DNA of 64,000 bases from Parietichytrium sp. I65-24A (taxonomy: Eukaryota > Sar > Bigyra > Thraustochytrida > Thraustochytriidae), in contig BLSF01000029.1 in the NCBI GenBank assembly GCA_012862575.1, forward strand, positions 1-64,000. The letters run 5' to 3'. Of the stretch, positions 53,248 through 63,976 are shown piece by piece. Each line of letters opens with the position of its first letter. Within the stretch, counting starts at the first letter, position 1. The translations under genes and the position numbers were made by a program. A model generated the notes under the pieces. That model searched no databases. It had not been told where the DNA came from and was given only the letters and a program-made list of their open reading frames with translations.

Positions 53248-53925
53248 TTAGATCATGCCCTCTGGGCCCCTGCCACCGTATCCGCCCATCTGCTGCTGTG
53301 GACCGCCATAGCCGCCCATCTGCTGCTGTGGACCGCCATAGCCGCCCATTTGTTGCTGTTCTCTGGCAGCGCGGGCGTCGTTTCTTCTTCTCATAAAGAC
53401 AGCGAGGCCGATGATACCGAGCCCGGTGCCACCTAAAGCAAGGACGATGGGATCTTCGTAAAATTCTTTTGCCTCTGAGTCGGCTGATGTGGAGGCTGTC
53501 GGGGTTTTGGTTGTCGTGGTGTTGCCGGTGCCGGTGCCGGTGTCGGTGCCAGTGCCCGTTCCGTCGTCAGTGCCCGTTCCGTCGTCGGTTGCCGCAGGAA
53601 CTATGGTGGCGTCACCAGGGTCGCCCAAAGGCAAGCCAGTTGGAACTGTGCCGCCGCTCACAGACAAGCACTCTGGGTCCCCTAGTTCAGCGCCGTTGAT
53701 CGATCCATCGCCGTCACTGTCTGCATTGCACAGAGTTTTGTCCCACACCTTGCCGTTTGCAACCCAGGCAAGCCCGAAGCTGTCGCGAGGGCCACTTGCT
53801 GTCTCGTGTCCAAGATTTGGAATTTGTGCTCCGTTTGGAAAGGTTGGTGCGTAAGTTGGGTATGCATTGCTCTCCTGGAAGAGGGCTTGGGCAAGTGCGA
53901 GGAGGCCGAGTGTAGTGAACTTCAT
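53248..53925 (-). CDS. secreted temptin-like protein with C-terminal membrane anchor
   Basis: I start at ATG 53925 (225 residues), because the peptide then opens with a clear signal sequence (MKFTTLGLLALAQALFQESNA). The frame is open further upstream without such a signal. Residues 21-95 resemble the temptin Cys/Cys domain: YPTYAPTFPNGAQIP at the mature start, two cysteines in this stretch, and an EF-hand-like DSDGDGSINGAELGD calcium loop. A threonine/glycine/aspartate low-complexity linker (about 110-155) follows, probably O-glycosylated. A hydrophobic segment at about 168-187 is then followed by MRRR stop-transfer residues. The cytosolic tail has three QQQMGGYGG repeats. Temptin is a mollusc pheromone component, and temptin-like domains are widespread in oomycetes and other protists with unknown roles. 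A cell-surface role is likely; a partner is not evident. Confidence 0.85.
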   Translation of the reverse strand: MKFTTLGLLALAQALFQESNAYPTYAPTFPNGAQIPNLGHETASGPRDSFGLAWVANGKVWDKTLCNADSDGDGSINGAELGDPECLSVSGGTVPTGLPLGDPGDATIVPAATDDGTGTDDGTGTGTDTGTGTGNTTTTKTPTASTSADSEAKEFYEDPIVLALGGTGLGIIGLAVFMRRRNDARAAREQQQMGGYGGPQQQMGGYGGPQQQMGGYGGRGPEGMI

Positions 53926-55793
53926 CTTTGGCAAGGGAGTCTGACCGATGTCCTGCGTTGGGGTTCTGCTGTATCTCCAGAGCTGCGAAACCTTGCCCCA
54001 GCACAACTCCACTCGGTGAGTACTGAGTACTGAATACCATGCGGTTGGGGCTCATGTGCTGAGTACGTGGCTCTACCCTCGTAGACGAGACTCATTCTCC
54101 ACAGCACTCACTTCCTTCGACCAGCTTTAGCATTTCGAGCCAATCCCCCGCCGTGGACAACAGTGTCTTGAAAGGGAATTTCTTGCTTTGACATGTGAGA
54201 GACAGAACAGAGAGCCTCGTTTGTTATGCATAAAGGTAAGCACATTGCCGCACACGCTTGTTTTTCCCATAGCTTTCGGACTGTCTCTGATCAATTTCCA
54301 ACTTTGCCAACTCTCCCCGCACCCATCATTCTGCTCCCATCCGCGGGGTGACTTGTAGCCAAGCCCATGTCATATCTCTACATGCACGCACACCGGCGCT
54401 TGAGCGCCACGAGCTCTTAGCGTTCGTTCACGCTTCCAATTATTAGTAAGATCGCTCCAACATTTACAAAATTTCAGATTCAGACGGGTCCTGAAATGTG
54501 GGCGTGCGGCACATCACTGGCCCAAAATCACATAAATCATCATCAATGTAAATTATTTGGCACAAGCATGCACAAGCTAGTTCACACCCTTTTAGGCTCC
54601 CCATAAAATTGTTAACCCATCCAATGCTAATGCATGTAGCTGTATTCCAATCAGCTCATGGTCATAGCGGATGATCTATTTAGAAAGAGCTAAAAGTGTA
54701 ATAACTTGTCACACGTTCACCACCCTCTTAGCCCCAGTTTGACATTTTTGGCTGCGTCGATTCACTCATGGTCAAACTCACAGCCAGCTCAGAACTCAGA
54801 ATGAACCTGAGGTCGTGTGACCGACTGACTCCAGTGCGCGGCGCCTGTGAACGATCTAATTCGAGTTGACGTGTGAAGCGACGAAACGACACGGGCGTAA
54901 AGGCAGGTTTGACAGTTTTCAATTCTGCAGCGGACCATGCGTCAACACGTCGGTGGCACAAGCGTCTCGCTCTGAAAACGCTGGATTCTGCTAATTTTGA
55001 GCTTTCGAAAGAAGATTTGGAAGGAGGTTTGCTGTGAGTATCTGTGAGTGCGATCCAGTCAGCACCAACTCGTCAGCTAAACGGTTTGAGTGTACCACAC
55101 CCCTCATGTAGTTTGCACAATTCACGAGTCAAGAGATTGTAGTTTACGGTTAGAACGATGGTAAGAGTATTCTCGAAAAGGTTGCGCAAGCCAATTTTTT
55201 ACCAACAGTCTCTCGATAGTATGGTTTGCAGGAAATTACGCTTAATCGACAAAAAGTGAGAGAATTCCAGTGAAGAAGGGGGCAAGCTGATAGTGCACAG
55301 TTGTTGTAATTTATGTACTCTGTAAACAAAAAACAAAGCCAGCCACAAAGCCACAAAGGTCATAAGTTAAGGCTTCGCTCTGCAAAGTCCTATTAAAATT
55401 AACTCATGGTCATCTTGCCAAACTCCGTCACCTTATCTTACAACAGGAGTACGAGGAGAGGTTTGAAATAATAGATCTTTTCGCACGTGTTGAAAAGCGA
55501 TGAGATACGGCGTTCGCCTCTAGGTTCGCCCTTGGCGAAAAGCGTCGCTCGCCAGCATCAGTCTCCCACATGACATGTGCTCTTACGAGCGTCTCCAATG
55601 TTCAAGCGAAAAAGTGAGCTGTCAAAGATAGAGAACATTTCAATGGCTTACATTGTATTTTACATCGGCGTTGTGGAATAGCGTGCAGTTCAATGTGTTC
55701 GTTGAGCGGGTCGTGCTTTGCAATGGAATCTGTACTTGGGTACTCGCCCGGCCCACGCTACGTGGCCTTTGGCGCCTTGGCAAGAACGACTCT
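53926..55793. other. intergenic
   Basis: No gene is supported. GAGTACTGAGTACTGAATACC lies at 54017-54037 upstream of the temptin-like gene. The phrase CTCATGGTCA recurs near 54655, 54766 and 55404. 54440-55340 is AT-richer. Short frames near 54730-54960 and 55150-55360 (-) show no features. Confidence 0.5.
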
Positions 55794-56627
55794 CTAGCTA
55801 AAATGTGTCGGGAAGAGCGCGAAGTGATCCAGTCGAGGTTCTGAGTAAAGGACATCTTCCAATTCGGACTCGGAACCCGGGAATTCCCATACGTGGCCAG
55901 CGTCAATTGGGTCCTGGTCAAAAAGAAATCGTTCGAGGAGGTCGGCGTGATCTATGAGCGACTCCGTTTCGTCCAGACGCTGACGCTTGCCTGTGCGTGT
56001 CTCGTTGCAGGTCGGTCCCAGCCTCTTGATTGGCTCCCTTGCAAGCGTGCTGTCCGCACGGTTCTCCCCACGCATGTCTCGAAGTTGTCGGAGTGCATTG
56101 AGACTGGCGCGCAAGTAGGGCGGAGGCATGGATATGAGGCCTTTGACCTTGTTCCTGACTGCAACTACTGAACGCATCCTGTTTGGAAACTGCAGGTTGA
56201 AGTTGTACGTGAGCTCCGTCCAGAATGTCCTGTTCTCGTAAGGTCCGAACGTCTTGCTCTTGTTGCGCTCCGCAAAGCAGTCTTTATAGTCTTGTTCGAG
56301 ACTGCTAACAATACATTTGACTTCGTCGACAAAAAAGGAATTTTCCACCGTCAGGCTCGAAAGAAGCTGTTTAAAGAAGCTCTTCCATAGCTGCTTGGGG
56401 TTCAAGTCATGAAAATGGGCTTCCATAGCCTTGACATGGCAAGCGCTCAGCCGAAGAGATATCAAAGTATCGACAATGGCCACTGTCTTTGCTCTGATCT
56501 CATTCGTTGGCGAAGAACTTCCCAAGAAGCAAGTCAAGTCAGCCTGCTCCTGTGAACAGAGGAATTGGAGTTTGTGCATATTTGAGATCACCCACTGCTT
56601 AAAATCGTTCATCACCTCGGCGTGCAT
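55794..56627 (-). CDS. hypothetical protein
   Basis: From ATG 56627 this is 277 residues. The frame continues upstream for about 25 codons to a stop, with only a TTG, so either this ATG is used or an upstream exon joins near AAAACAG at about 56725. I do not recognise the family. The first 190 residues look globular and helical (FKQWVISNMHKLQFLCSQEQ and LWKSFFKQLLSSL). A G-K-R-Q-R nuclear-signal-like patch lies near 230, and the C-terminal 55 residues are acidic (DQDPIDAG, GSESELEDVL). The mix of a globular domain, basic patch and acidic tail would suit a nuclear factor, but that is guesswork. Base composition is similar to the flanking genes and I see no sign of transfer. Confidence 0.55.
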   Translation of the reverse strand: MHAEVMNDFKQWVISNMHKLQFLCSQEQADLTCFLGSSSPTNEIRAKTVAIVDTLISLRLSACHVKAMEAHFHDLNPKQLWKSFFKQLLSSLTVENSFFVDEVKCIVSSLEQDYKDCFAERNKSKTFGPYENRTFWTELTYNFNLQFPNRMRSVVAVRNKVKGLISMPPPYLRASLNALRQLRDMRGENRADSTLAREPIKRLGPTCNETRTGKRQRLDETESLIDHADLLERFLFDQDPIDAGHVWEFPGSESELEDVLYSEPRLDHFALFPTHFS

Positions 56628-57884
56628 CTTATCTTTTGAAAATGTAAAAGAGGCTCCAATCGAAAGCAAATTAACAAGTTGTTGCAAGGCGGTTTTATTT
56701 CTGTTTTCGTCTCAAGTCGTTGTGGATCTGCAAGCGTTTGTGATTTGCTGGAGTGGCCACGATCCAGAGCGAAAGCCACCACGGGAGAACCTAGCCTCAC
56801 TTTTCGTAGAGTGTTTGTGATATGCGCCCAACAGGAAGACTCTGTCTCGCCGGCAGCAAACGTGCTTTGATCCTTTTGTATACAATTTTGGTTTCGAGAA
56901 GTGCCGCATGTAAAATACATATCACACCATCTGTATCTTTTGCCTCCTTCACTCGGGCACCTAGCATCCTTGGCTTGTGGCAGTACGGAGTGTGAAGCCA
57001 CACAAAATCCACACGATATGAACACTGTGCGAAACAGCACTAAAAGTGTTCAGAGTAGCTTGGCGAACATCTTGCATTCCGTTTTGACCGATGGACCCCT
57101 TTTGGCCACCTGAGCGGCCGTCGCCATGTCCCGGTGTCACATCAAATTCATCAGACCGACGTTCTTCGGCTGCTCAAAACAAGCACGGCAACGTGTTAGC
57201 TCTTGATCAAAATCTGCGGTAGTCTCCACACTTAATAAAAGCTGCTAAGCTTATGAGACGAGATGGACAGGTAGCACTACATAGAAACACCTAGGCCTTC
57301 TCGGCCAGTTGAGGTGTGCTACTAATCATTGTTAGCGTACGTCTAGCTACGTTTGTAGAAGCAAATATTAGCGCGCACTATAGGTCCATCACAAAATTCT
57401 GTGATATGCTGTGACGATCATGGCATATTTTTGACTCTTTTTGGTGGGCCAAAGGAAGGCGGAGCGGATGACACTGCATGGAAATTGATGACAAGCAAAC
57501 AAAGAGAAAAGATTATTGAAAGGATGCTGTAAGAGCTTGACGAAGAGGTTAATGAATGGGTGATAGCGGCGTTGAGAGATTGTAAAACAGGCTGTGGAGT
57601 TTAAGTGATGGTCTTGTCTCTCGCTCAACAAAGTAGCGCCGCCATGCAAAATTAGCCAGCCCAAGCCTTTCGACGGGAGGAGCAAAGACTAGTCGGTCCA
57701 CCAGAAAAGACCCAGGGTGGTGGGGAGCAAGGGGAATGGCGCCGAGTGGAGCAAAAGACAAAGAAGGAGAGGATGCACAAGCGGAATTTAGCACCAGAGC
57801 ATTACAGGCAAGGGGGCTGAAACACATACAGCGGGAACAGTGCACAAGGTGCATTGCCAAGAACACGAGACTCGCGAGGGCTGT
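56628..57884. other. intergenic
   Basis: This lies between the hypothetical protein and the 3' end of the G-alpha gene. A minus-strand frame at 56612-57040 overlaps the hypothetical gene's 5' end in another frame and may hold its leader or a first exon. I found no splice pair I trust. No repeats stand out. Confidence 0.45.
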
Positions 57885-59015
57885 TTACATAAAGCCGTTC
57901 TCGGTCAGGTTGTTCTTGAGGATGATATCCTTACAGCTCTCCATGACGACCCTGACTTGGTCAGAGTCGGTAGCACACGTGACCTTGGTGTAGATCTCGC
58001 GCTTGGAGTTGTTTCCCTTTCCGTACTGTTTGTACAACTCGCTGAGGTACTGGGTGGTGGCATTGTACACCTGCTCAAACTCTGGAGTTCCGTCCTGAGC
58101 GGATGGGGTGCCAGGCACAGCGACTGGTCCACGGTAGTCCTGGTTGCGAGCATCTGGGCCTTTCTCGACACGGAAAGGGATTACAGCGAGCTTCTTCCTG
58201 AATACGTCGCGCTTGTTGAGGAAGAGGATCATGGACTTGTTCTTGAACCAGGTGGACTCGCACATCTCCTTGAAAAGGTCGAGCGCCTCCTGCTGGCGGT
58301 TGGTGTGCTGATCTTCGTATAGCACCTGATCGTACTCGCTAATGGCTGCCACAAAGATCACCGCGGTGACGTTGTCGAAGCAGTGAATCCACTTTTTGCG
58401 CTCGTTGCGCTGGCCACCGACATCGAACATTGCCACGCGCACACCATTGATGTTGTACTCTGCCTCGACGATTCCACTGGTTCTCACGCGACTGCGAAGG
58501 ATGTCCTGGTTGTCTGGCAGAAAGCCAGGCTTGCTGATGCGTTCGATGTTGTCCATAAAATACTCGAGTGCGTCCTGCACCTGGAAGTTGCTGCGCTGAG
58601 CCCAGGTTTCCTGCACACCCTTGTCTTGCCACAGAGCCAACAGCTTGCGTCCGAGGCTCTCGTTGATGACAGTTCCCTCGTCCAACGACGCGATCTCGTC
58701 GGCCAAATCCGAGTCTTCTGCAGGGGTGAAGTTGTCGAGGTTGGAGAGCAATATCTTCATGTTGGAGAGGACGTTGTTGTACACCACCTTGACTCCTGCT
58801 TGCAGCTCGGCCTGTGTGAACCCGTGCTGCTGGCTGAACAGAATTTTCATCTGCTTGAACAGCGTGCTCTTACCAGACTCGCCTGCGCCCAGAAGAAGAA
58901 GCTTGAGCTTTTGCGACTCGGCCGCCTGCTCCTTCTTGGCCTGCGCCTCCAGCTCCTTGTTGCGCTGCAGCTCCTGCCGCTGCTCGGCCGTCATGCTCGA
59001 TCCGCAAGCCCCCAT
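57885..59015 (-). CDS. heterotrimeric G protein alpha subunit
   Basis: This is a membrane-attached GTPase that relays signals from seven-helix receptors. It is a single exon of 376 residues from ATG 59015. MGACGSS at the start predicts N-myristoylation at Gly2 and palmitoylation at Cys4. GTPase motifs are G1 GAGESGKS (43-50), the switch I arginine in RVRTSGI, G3 DVGGQRNERKKW, G4 NKRD (commonly NKKD in this family) and G5 TCATD. The helical domain sits between G1 and switch I as expected. A loop of about 20 extra residues (GPVAVPGTPSAQDGTPEF) lies before the last helices. The C-terminus NGFM lacks the cysteine four residues from the end that pertussis toxin modifies. The codons are strongly GC-rich, suggesting high expression. 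The subclass cannot be decided from sequence alone. Confidence 0.97.
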   Translation of the reverse strand: MGACGSSMTAEQRQELQRNKELEAQAKKEQAAESQKLKLLLLGAGESGKSTLFKQMKILFSQQHGFTQAELQAGVKVVYNNVLSNMKILLSNLDNFTPAEDSDLADEIASLDEGTVINESLGRKLLALWQDKGVQETWAQRSNFQVQDALEYFMDNIERISKPGFLPDNQDILRSRVRTSGIVEAEYNINGVRVAMFDVGGQRNERKKWIHCFDNVTAVIFVAAISEYDQVLYEDQHTNRQQEALDLFKEMCESTWFKNKSMILFLNKRDVFRKKLAVIPFRVEKGPDARNQDYRGPVAVPGTPSAQDGTPEFEQVYNATTQYLSELYKQYGKGNNSKREIYTKVTCATDSDQVRVVMESCKDIILKNNLTENGFM

Positions 59016-59301
59016 CCTTCTTCCTCTTCTTCTTCTTCTCTACCACCGCAACACGCGCCCCTGACCGAGATAGGTTACCAAACGAGACACTCCCTCCACG
59101 GATGGAAGCTGCGCACGGGCGAGTGGGCGAGCGGGCTGCTGATACTGTTGGCTGTGTGTGGAGAGGTCCGTCAAAGTGAGCGACCAAGCCGAGAGGTGGC
59201 GGCGATCCTCGAGCTCCCTTCCTTCCTTCTTTCCTTCTTGCTCGCGGTCTTGTCGTCCTTGGCTCTCTGGGCGAAGACCGACGGAGTCTGCCTGGCGTTC
59301 T

Positions 59302-59334
<33 letters not shown>

Positions 59335-59700
59335 CTCGCTCGCTCGCTCTCCTTTCACCTCTCTGCTCTCTGCTCTCTGCTCTCTGCGTCTGCTCTCTCT
59401 CTCTGCTCTGTGCACTGTGCACTCTGCGCTGGTCGTCCGTGGTTGAGTGGGTGAGTGAGAGAGAGAGAGAGAGAGTGAGAGAGAGCGTGAGTGAGTGAGT
59501 GAGTGGGTGAGTGAGTGAGTGAGTGAGTGAGTGAGTGAGTGGGAGGGAGAGAGAGGGAGTGAGGGGGAGAGTGAGGAGAGAGAGTGACAGAGTGAAAGAG
59601 AGGGAGAGAGGAAGAAAGGAGAATTTAAGGACGTTAGGGGAGGAGGAAAGCCAGTAGAGTGGGTTAGAGAGTCGGAGTACGAAACTGTGAGTGTGCCTCT
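59016..59700. promoter_or_regulatory. upstream region of G-alpha with CT and GAGT tracts
   Basis: Upstream of the start are CT dinucleotides with CTAT units (59301-59335), CTCTCTG units (to about 59420), and a long GAGT/GA array at about 59449-59560. These resemble the tracts near the MNS1, VWA8, desaturase and LRR-NEL starts. Confidence 0.4.
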
Positions 59701-62700
59701 AGGTCTGATTATCCAGGATTAGTGTAGTTCTTGCGACTAAGCACAGCCTAATAAACAATTAGGGATTCCTCCTCCTTCGCTCCCCACTCACGTAGCCATC
59801 TATCATTATATTTTTTGTTTTCTCTTTTGGTCTGAATTAATTCTTTCTTTTTTTCTTCCCTCTCAGTGAGCCCTTCCTTACTAGCTACTGTTATCTACTC
59901 CTACTTAGCTCCTCTGACTCTGACTTCTGACTTTCTGACGGCCGGTGGTGGGTGGGTATAGGCGGCGGGTGGGTAGGCGGCGCTACTACTGCCGGTAGGA
60001 GGACTAGCTGAGGGCCAGTGCAGCAGTTAGTCCAGGAGGTAGCTGGTAGTACGACGATGTGAAGAAAGGTGTGATATAATTCCACTCGATAGAGTTGCTC
60101 TCCAGACCACACACACTTTTTTCATTCGCAAGGAGAAACGTAAGAAAGGGCTTGGCGCGAGTACTAGCACTCACAGAGAGTACCTCTGCAGACGAGAGGG
60201 AGGCAGAAAGGAAGAAATAAGCTTGCTGGTGGGAGTCATCTTGGAAAAATTGAAAAGTGCCTTTTTCAAACTCGCAGGTAGAGGAGTTGATCAAATTAGA
60301 AACGTTTCCCCGGGGTCTTACCCCTGTCTACTGTGCCGTTACCGACGGTGTGTGATCTCCCCCATCCTCTATCTGCCGTGCCACATCGGAGCTCCTTACT
60401 CTCTTTGCTATTCGAAATGTAGGATTCACTTCAGCGACAGTACTCAATACTAGTAATAGTACTATGTACCCGTCCCTTTTGTGAGTGGAAACCACACACC
60501 TTTACACTAGTCTCCTTACAGTGACTTGCCATCGCAAGAGGTCCTACGCGATGGCGTAGTTTCGTTGGGCAGCTAAGTACCCTTGCTAGGACCACGGGCG
60601 AGTGTCAAGGGAAACTATTAACGATTAGGTTTAACAGGTCCTACACTCAAACGCCCTCCCGCTCGGAGCTGCCTGAAGAACTAATTTACAGTTACTAAAG
60701 CACGTACTGACAGTGGGCACTAGTGGGCACTGAGTGTACCGAAAGTTGCTCAGGAAATGACACTGTGAATTCTTCTCTCACCCAAATTCCACTTGACTCA
60801 CTGTCATTTCACACTCACAGCTTTGCTTTACTGACCAGTGCTACTCGTACTGAGTACACCCCTCCTCGCATTCAATCGCATTCCTCAGGGAAAGAACTTG
60901 AACTTGAAGCCTCTCTTTCTAACGTACCATGAGAACAAAGAATAAGAGTTAACTGAACTCTCTCTCTCTCTCACTCACACACACACACCCGCCCACCTGT
61001 AATAAGTCAACTTAAGTCAGTGCTTTTGGCGTTTTGACTGGCAAAAATTGAACAAACCTCTTCAAGAAAGTAACACCCGAACTTTTGATGCAAAATTAGA
61101 CGACAAAGGTTGACAGATTCCGTCATGCGAGCTGATAAATGAAAAGCCATCATCACTACGCGCACACATTGACTGGCTTGCCTATGCTTATCTACCCTAA
61201 ATTTCACACATACTAAGTCGGCCACGCCAAGTCATTGACTCAACTCTAGAGGACGCCTACCACTGCTCTAGCACATTCTCCCACTCCTGTCTTATCGCAT
61301 GCGCTATCTAGGGCTACTCCAGGATTTGTAACTTTCCACACCGCTGAGGGAGGCTATAGAAATGCAGTAGCTTTCAGACTTCGCGTCCGTTATAAGTTCA
61401 AAGTTTGCTCTGGTGCAGTGTGTCTGATTTCGTGGTTTCGACATCCTTCATTCCAAGAATTTCAAGAGCAGAGAAGCTTTCTTCACAACTTTTTCTTAAT
61501 TTACAGTGTTTAGAAAAAACTCACGAGTGGAGTTCGGGTTCTTCTCTCCCGCCTTCACCTCACAAGAACCCGAGCGCGTCGTCGCCTTGTTCAAGCAGCG
61601 AGCTAGCATTTTGGGAATCTTTTGCCATTTCTATTGGGTCTTCTTCCCACTGCTCCCTTTTTCTTCCCATCGCTCGGTGCCATACGTTCCCTAATGCCCA
61701 CATACTCCGCGCCGTAGGACAGTTCAGGAGACACACCGTCGTATGCAGGTAATGGCGAGTAGCGTATATATAGCTAACCAAGCCATCCACAGAATCTCCT
61801 TGCGTCTCACTAGGAATAATATTCCCCTAAGAAGGCTTTATGAGTGCCAGCTAACATCATCTGGACATATTTGGACATCCGCGAGGGCTAGTGTAAGGCA
61901 CAGCTCGTTCGACTACGGAAAATGCTATTTGTCACCGTACAAGAGGAGGTGTGCATACTCAGTATAGACAGACTCCTCAAGAGTCAAAAGTATTGTATTT
62001 CCACCTTTTCCCACTTAATAATTCTCATCATTCTGCTAATGTCTGATGTCTCTAAACTTATCACTATACGATTAACAGTGTGCGTGATGGTGAGTTGAGT
62101 CGAAAAATGTCGAAAACCCAAAACTGGTGTCGCACATCGCGACAGTTCGACAGGTCAGTTCCTCGTTCGAGTCAGCTTGGTTGAATGATTGACATGCGTG
62201 ACATGTTGATGTTCATAATGAATGATTAATAGGATTTTTCCAAAACGAGTTTCGCTTCGTTCGCCTTTGGTCCTTGAGAGAATTCTTGAGTGCCTGGCAG
62301 GGAACAGAAAATGTGCAGCTTTGTGAGCACCAACTAACAAAAGCACGTTCTAATTCTCTCATCTTGCACGCCTGAGGCTATACTATTAAAGCTATTGAAG
62401 CGCGGTTGCACTTGGTTGCAAATCGGGCGTGGGAATGTCTCGTTTTCTATAGACTATTTCTAGCTAATAGAGAGAGAATGGATCCAACGCGCCAAGAGCG
62501 CATCCGTGATTCCAAGAAAAGGTTTTCTGAACTGCGTTATCTTGACAATGGGTCGCGGCTTTAGTTCTCCGCAACCGTTGGTCCTTCGACTTGACCATCG
62601 CAGGATCCAAGCAAACAAAACTTTCGCGATGATCTCTTTTTTGGATTTCTTTCTTTGCAGTTTTCTAAATTCGTATTACTGTGGTTCCTCGCGCACAGTC

Positions 62701-62890
62701 CAAGAAGGTCAAACCGATGATCGGGATGTGCACATGCGATGAGGGTGTTTGTTTTTTATATGTTATTTGGCGCGCTCCTTTCCCAAGCGAGTCTACTGTC
62801 GCACGACTTTCTGTAAGATGCCGGAAGGTGTACTGATGTGTACTGGCTTGTTCAGACACGAGTCAGCGACGTTGAGAAGTATCGGACGGT
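59701..62890. other. intergenic
   Basis: No gene is supported in 3.2 kb. Visible elements are an 8-bp perfect inverted repeat GCCATCGC/GCGATGGC at about 60527-60554 with a 12-base loop, and CT/CA runs at 60960-60990. GTAC-rich motifs lie near 60444-60470 and 60848. A plus-strand frame at 61405-61752 is serine-rich and has no family features. Confidence 0.5.
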
Positions 62891-63976
62891 TTAATACTCC
62901 TCTTGTATCTCAGTTGGACTGTTTGGCATCGAGTCTCCGTGCTTGAGCTCCCGTTGGTCGTCGTAGTCTTCCACTTCCACACCGCCTTCAGCGCCCTCCG
63001 AGAGAACCGCCTCTGCTGCAGCAAGCGCTGCTTCACCATCGACATCGTCTTCGGTGGCGTACAAAACCCTGAGCACCTCCTTCACAATGTTTCTATCAGG
63101 TCCCTGATAGTTCTGCAACAGGAGTTCCACTTCGCGCAGCTTGCCAAAGTAAAAGTCCCTCTCGCGCTCAAGCCCTTCGACTTGTAGCTTGAGCTCCGAA
63201 TTGGAGTTTTGGAGGTCTTGGAGTTGCTCGTCGAGCTCAGAGTTACGGTCGTTCGCAGCCTGAAGATCGTTCTCCATTTGGTCCATCTTTTTGGAGTCCA
63301 AGCCGCTAGCTGGAGCCCCCTTGTTCAGTGCGCGGGAGTTTTCCTTTGCAGAAGGAGATGGCTTTCTGGTAGGGGCGTTTTTAGCAATAGATGCGACCTT
63401 TGAAGCGGCAGGCTTTGGGGCTCTTGAAGGTGCGGAGGACCCTCCGCTCGGGGAGAGGGCATCTCCGGAGCTTACCGCTGCAGTGCCCTGAGCTGGCTTA
63501 AAGAGGTTCACGCCTTTGCCTTTGTTACGCCGCCCCACAGCGTCGTACTCCTCAACGGCGGAAGAATAGTTATCCTCGTAAAACTTGCGCAACCACTGCA
63601 TAAACTCCAAGTTATCCTGGTACCTTGCTCGAATGAGACGATCGACCTCGATGGCACGGTCAATGCTCAGTTTGCTACGCGCAGTTGAAATGGGAACCAG
63701 CAGATGCAAAGAAATGAAATTGTGCCGGCTGTTAGATTCACGAACGCCCTCCAAACCGATGCACTCACGTTAAACTTACGCAAAGACAGACTGCAGCACC
63801 TTGTAGTTGTTCACAAATTCATAATCGGTCTTGGCGCCCCAGTTCACCTTGGCCATCGGCACTTTACCAGGGAAGAGAGCGTCCATCACTTGACATGCCA
63901 CCGCGCCAGACGCGGTCTCCTCAATCCTTCGCCAAGTACAGAGCCAGCCACGAATTGCCCCAACCGACAAAAACAA
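62891..63976 (-). CDS. EB1: EB1 microtubule plus-end-binding protein, 5' end outside the window
   Basis: EB1 tracks growing microtubule ends and recruits partners there. The last exon is 62891-63674. The preceding exon is 63780 to about 63976 or less. The 105-bp intron has GC|GTAAGT and CGTAG|C borders in phase 2, giving YKVLQSVFAKLSIDRAIEVDRLI, a typical EB1 calponin-homology stretch. The CH domain shows VACQVMDALFPGKVPMAKVNW and QDNLEFMQWLRKFYEDNY. A basic serine/proline linker, a coiled coil and the EB1 homology motif ERDFYFGKLREVELLLQ follow. The chain ends in EEY, the terminus that CAP-Gly proteins bind. The true 5' boundary is unclear: family similarity starts near RIEETASG (63926), so an acceptor may lie there and the N-terminal exon or exons lie beyond 64000. 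Confidence 0.93.

Noticed and set aside
60527-60554. Hairpin as a possible small RNA gene or terminator
   Set aside because: Only an 8-bp stem and no box or tRNA-like features; too weak to call.
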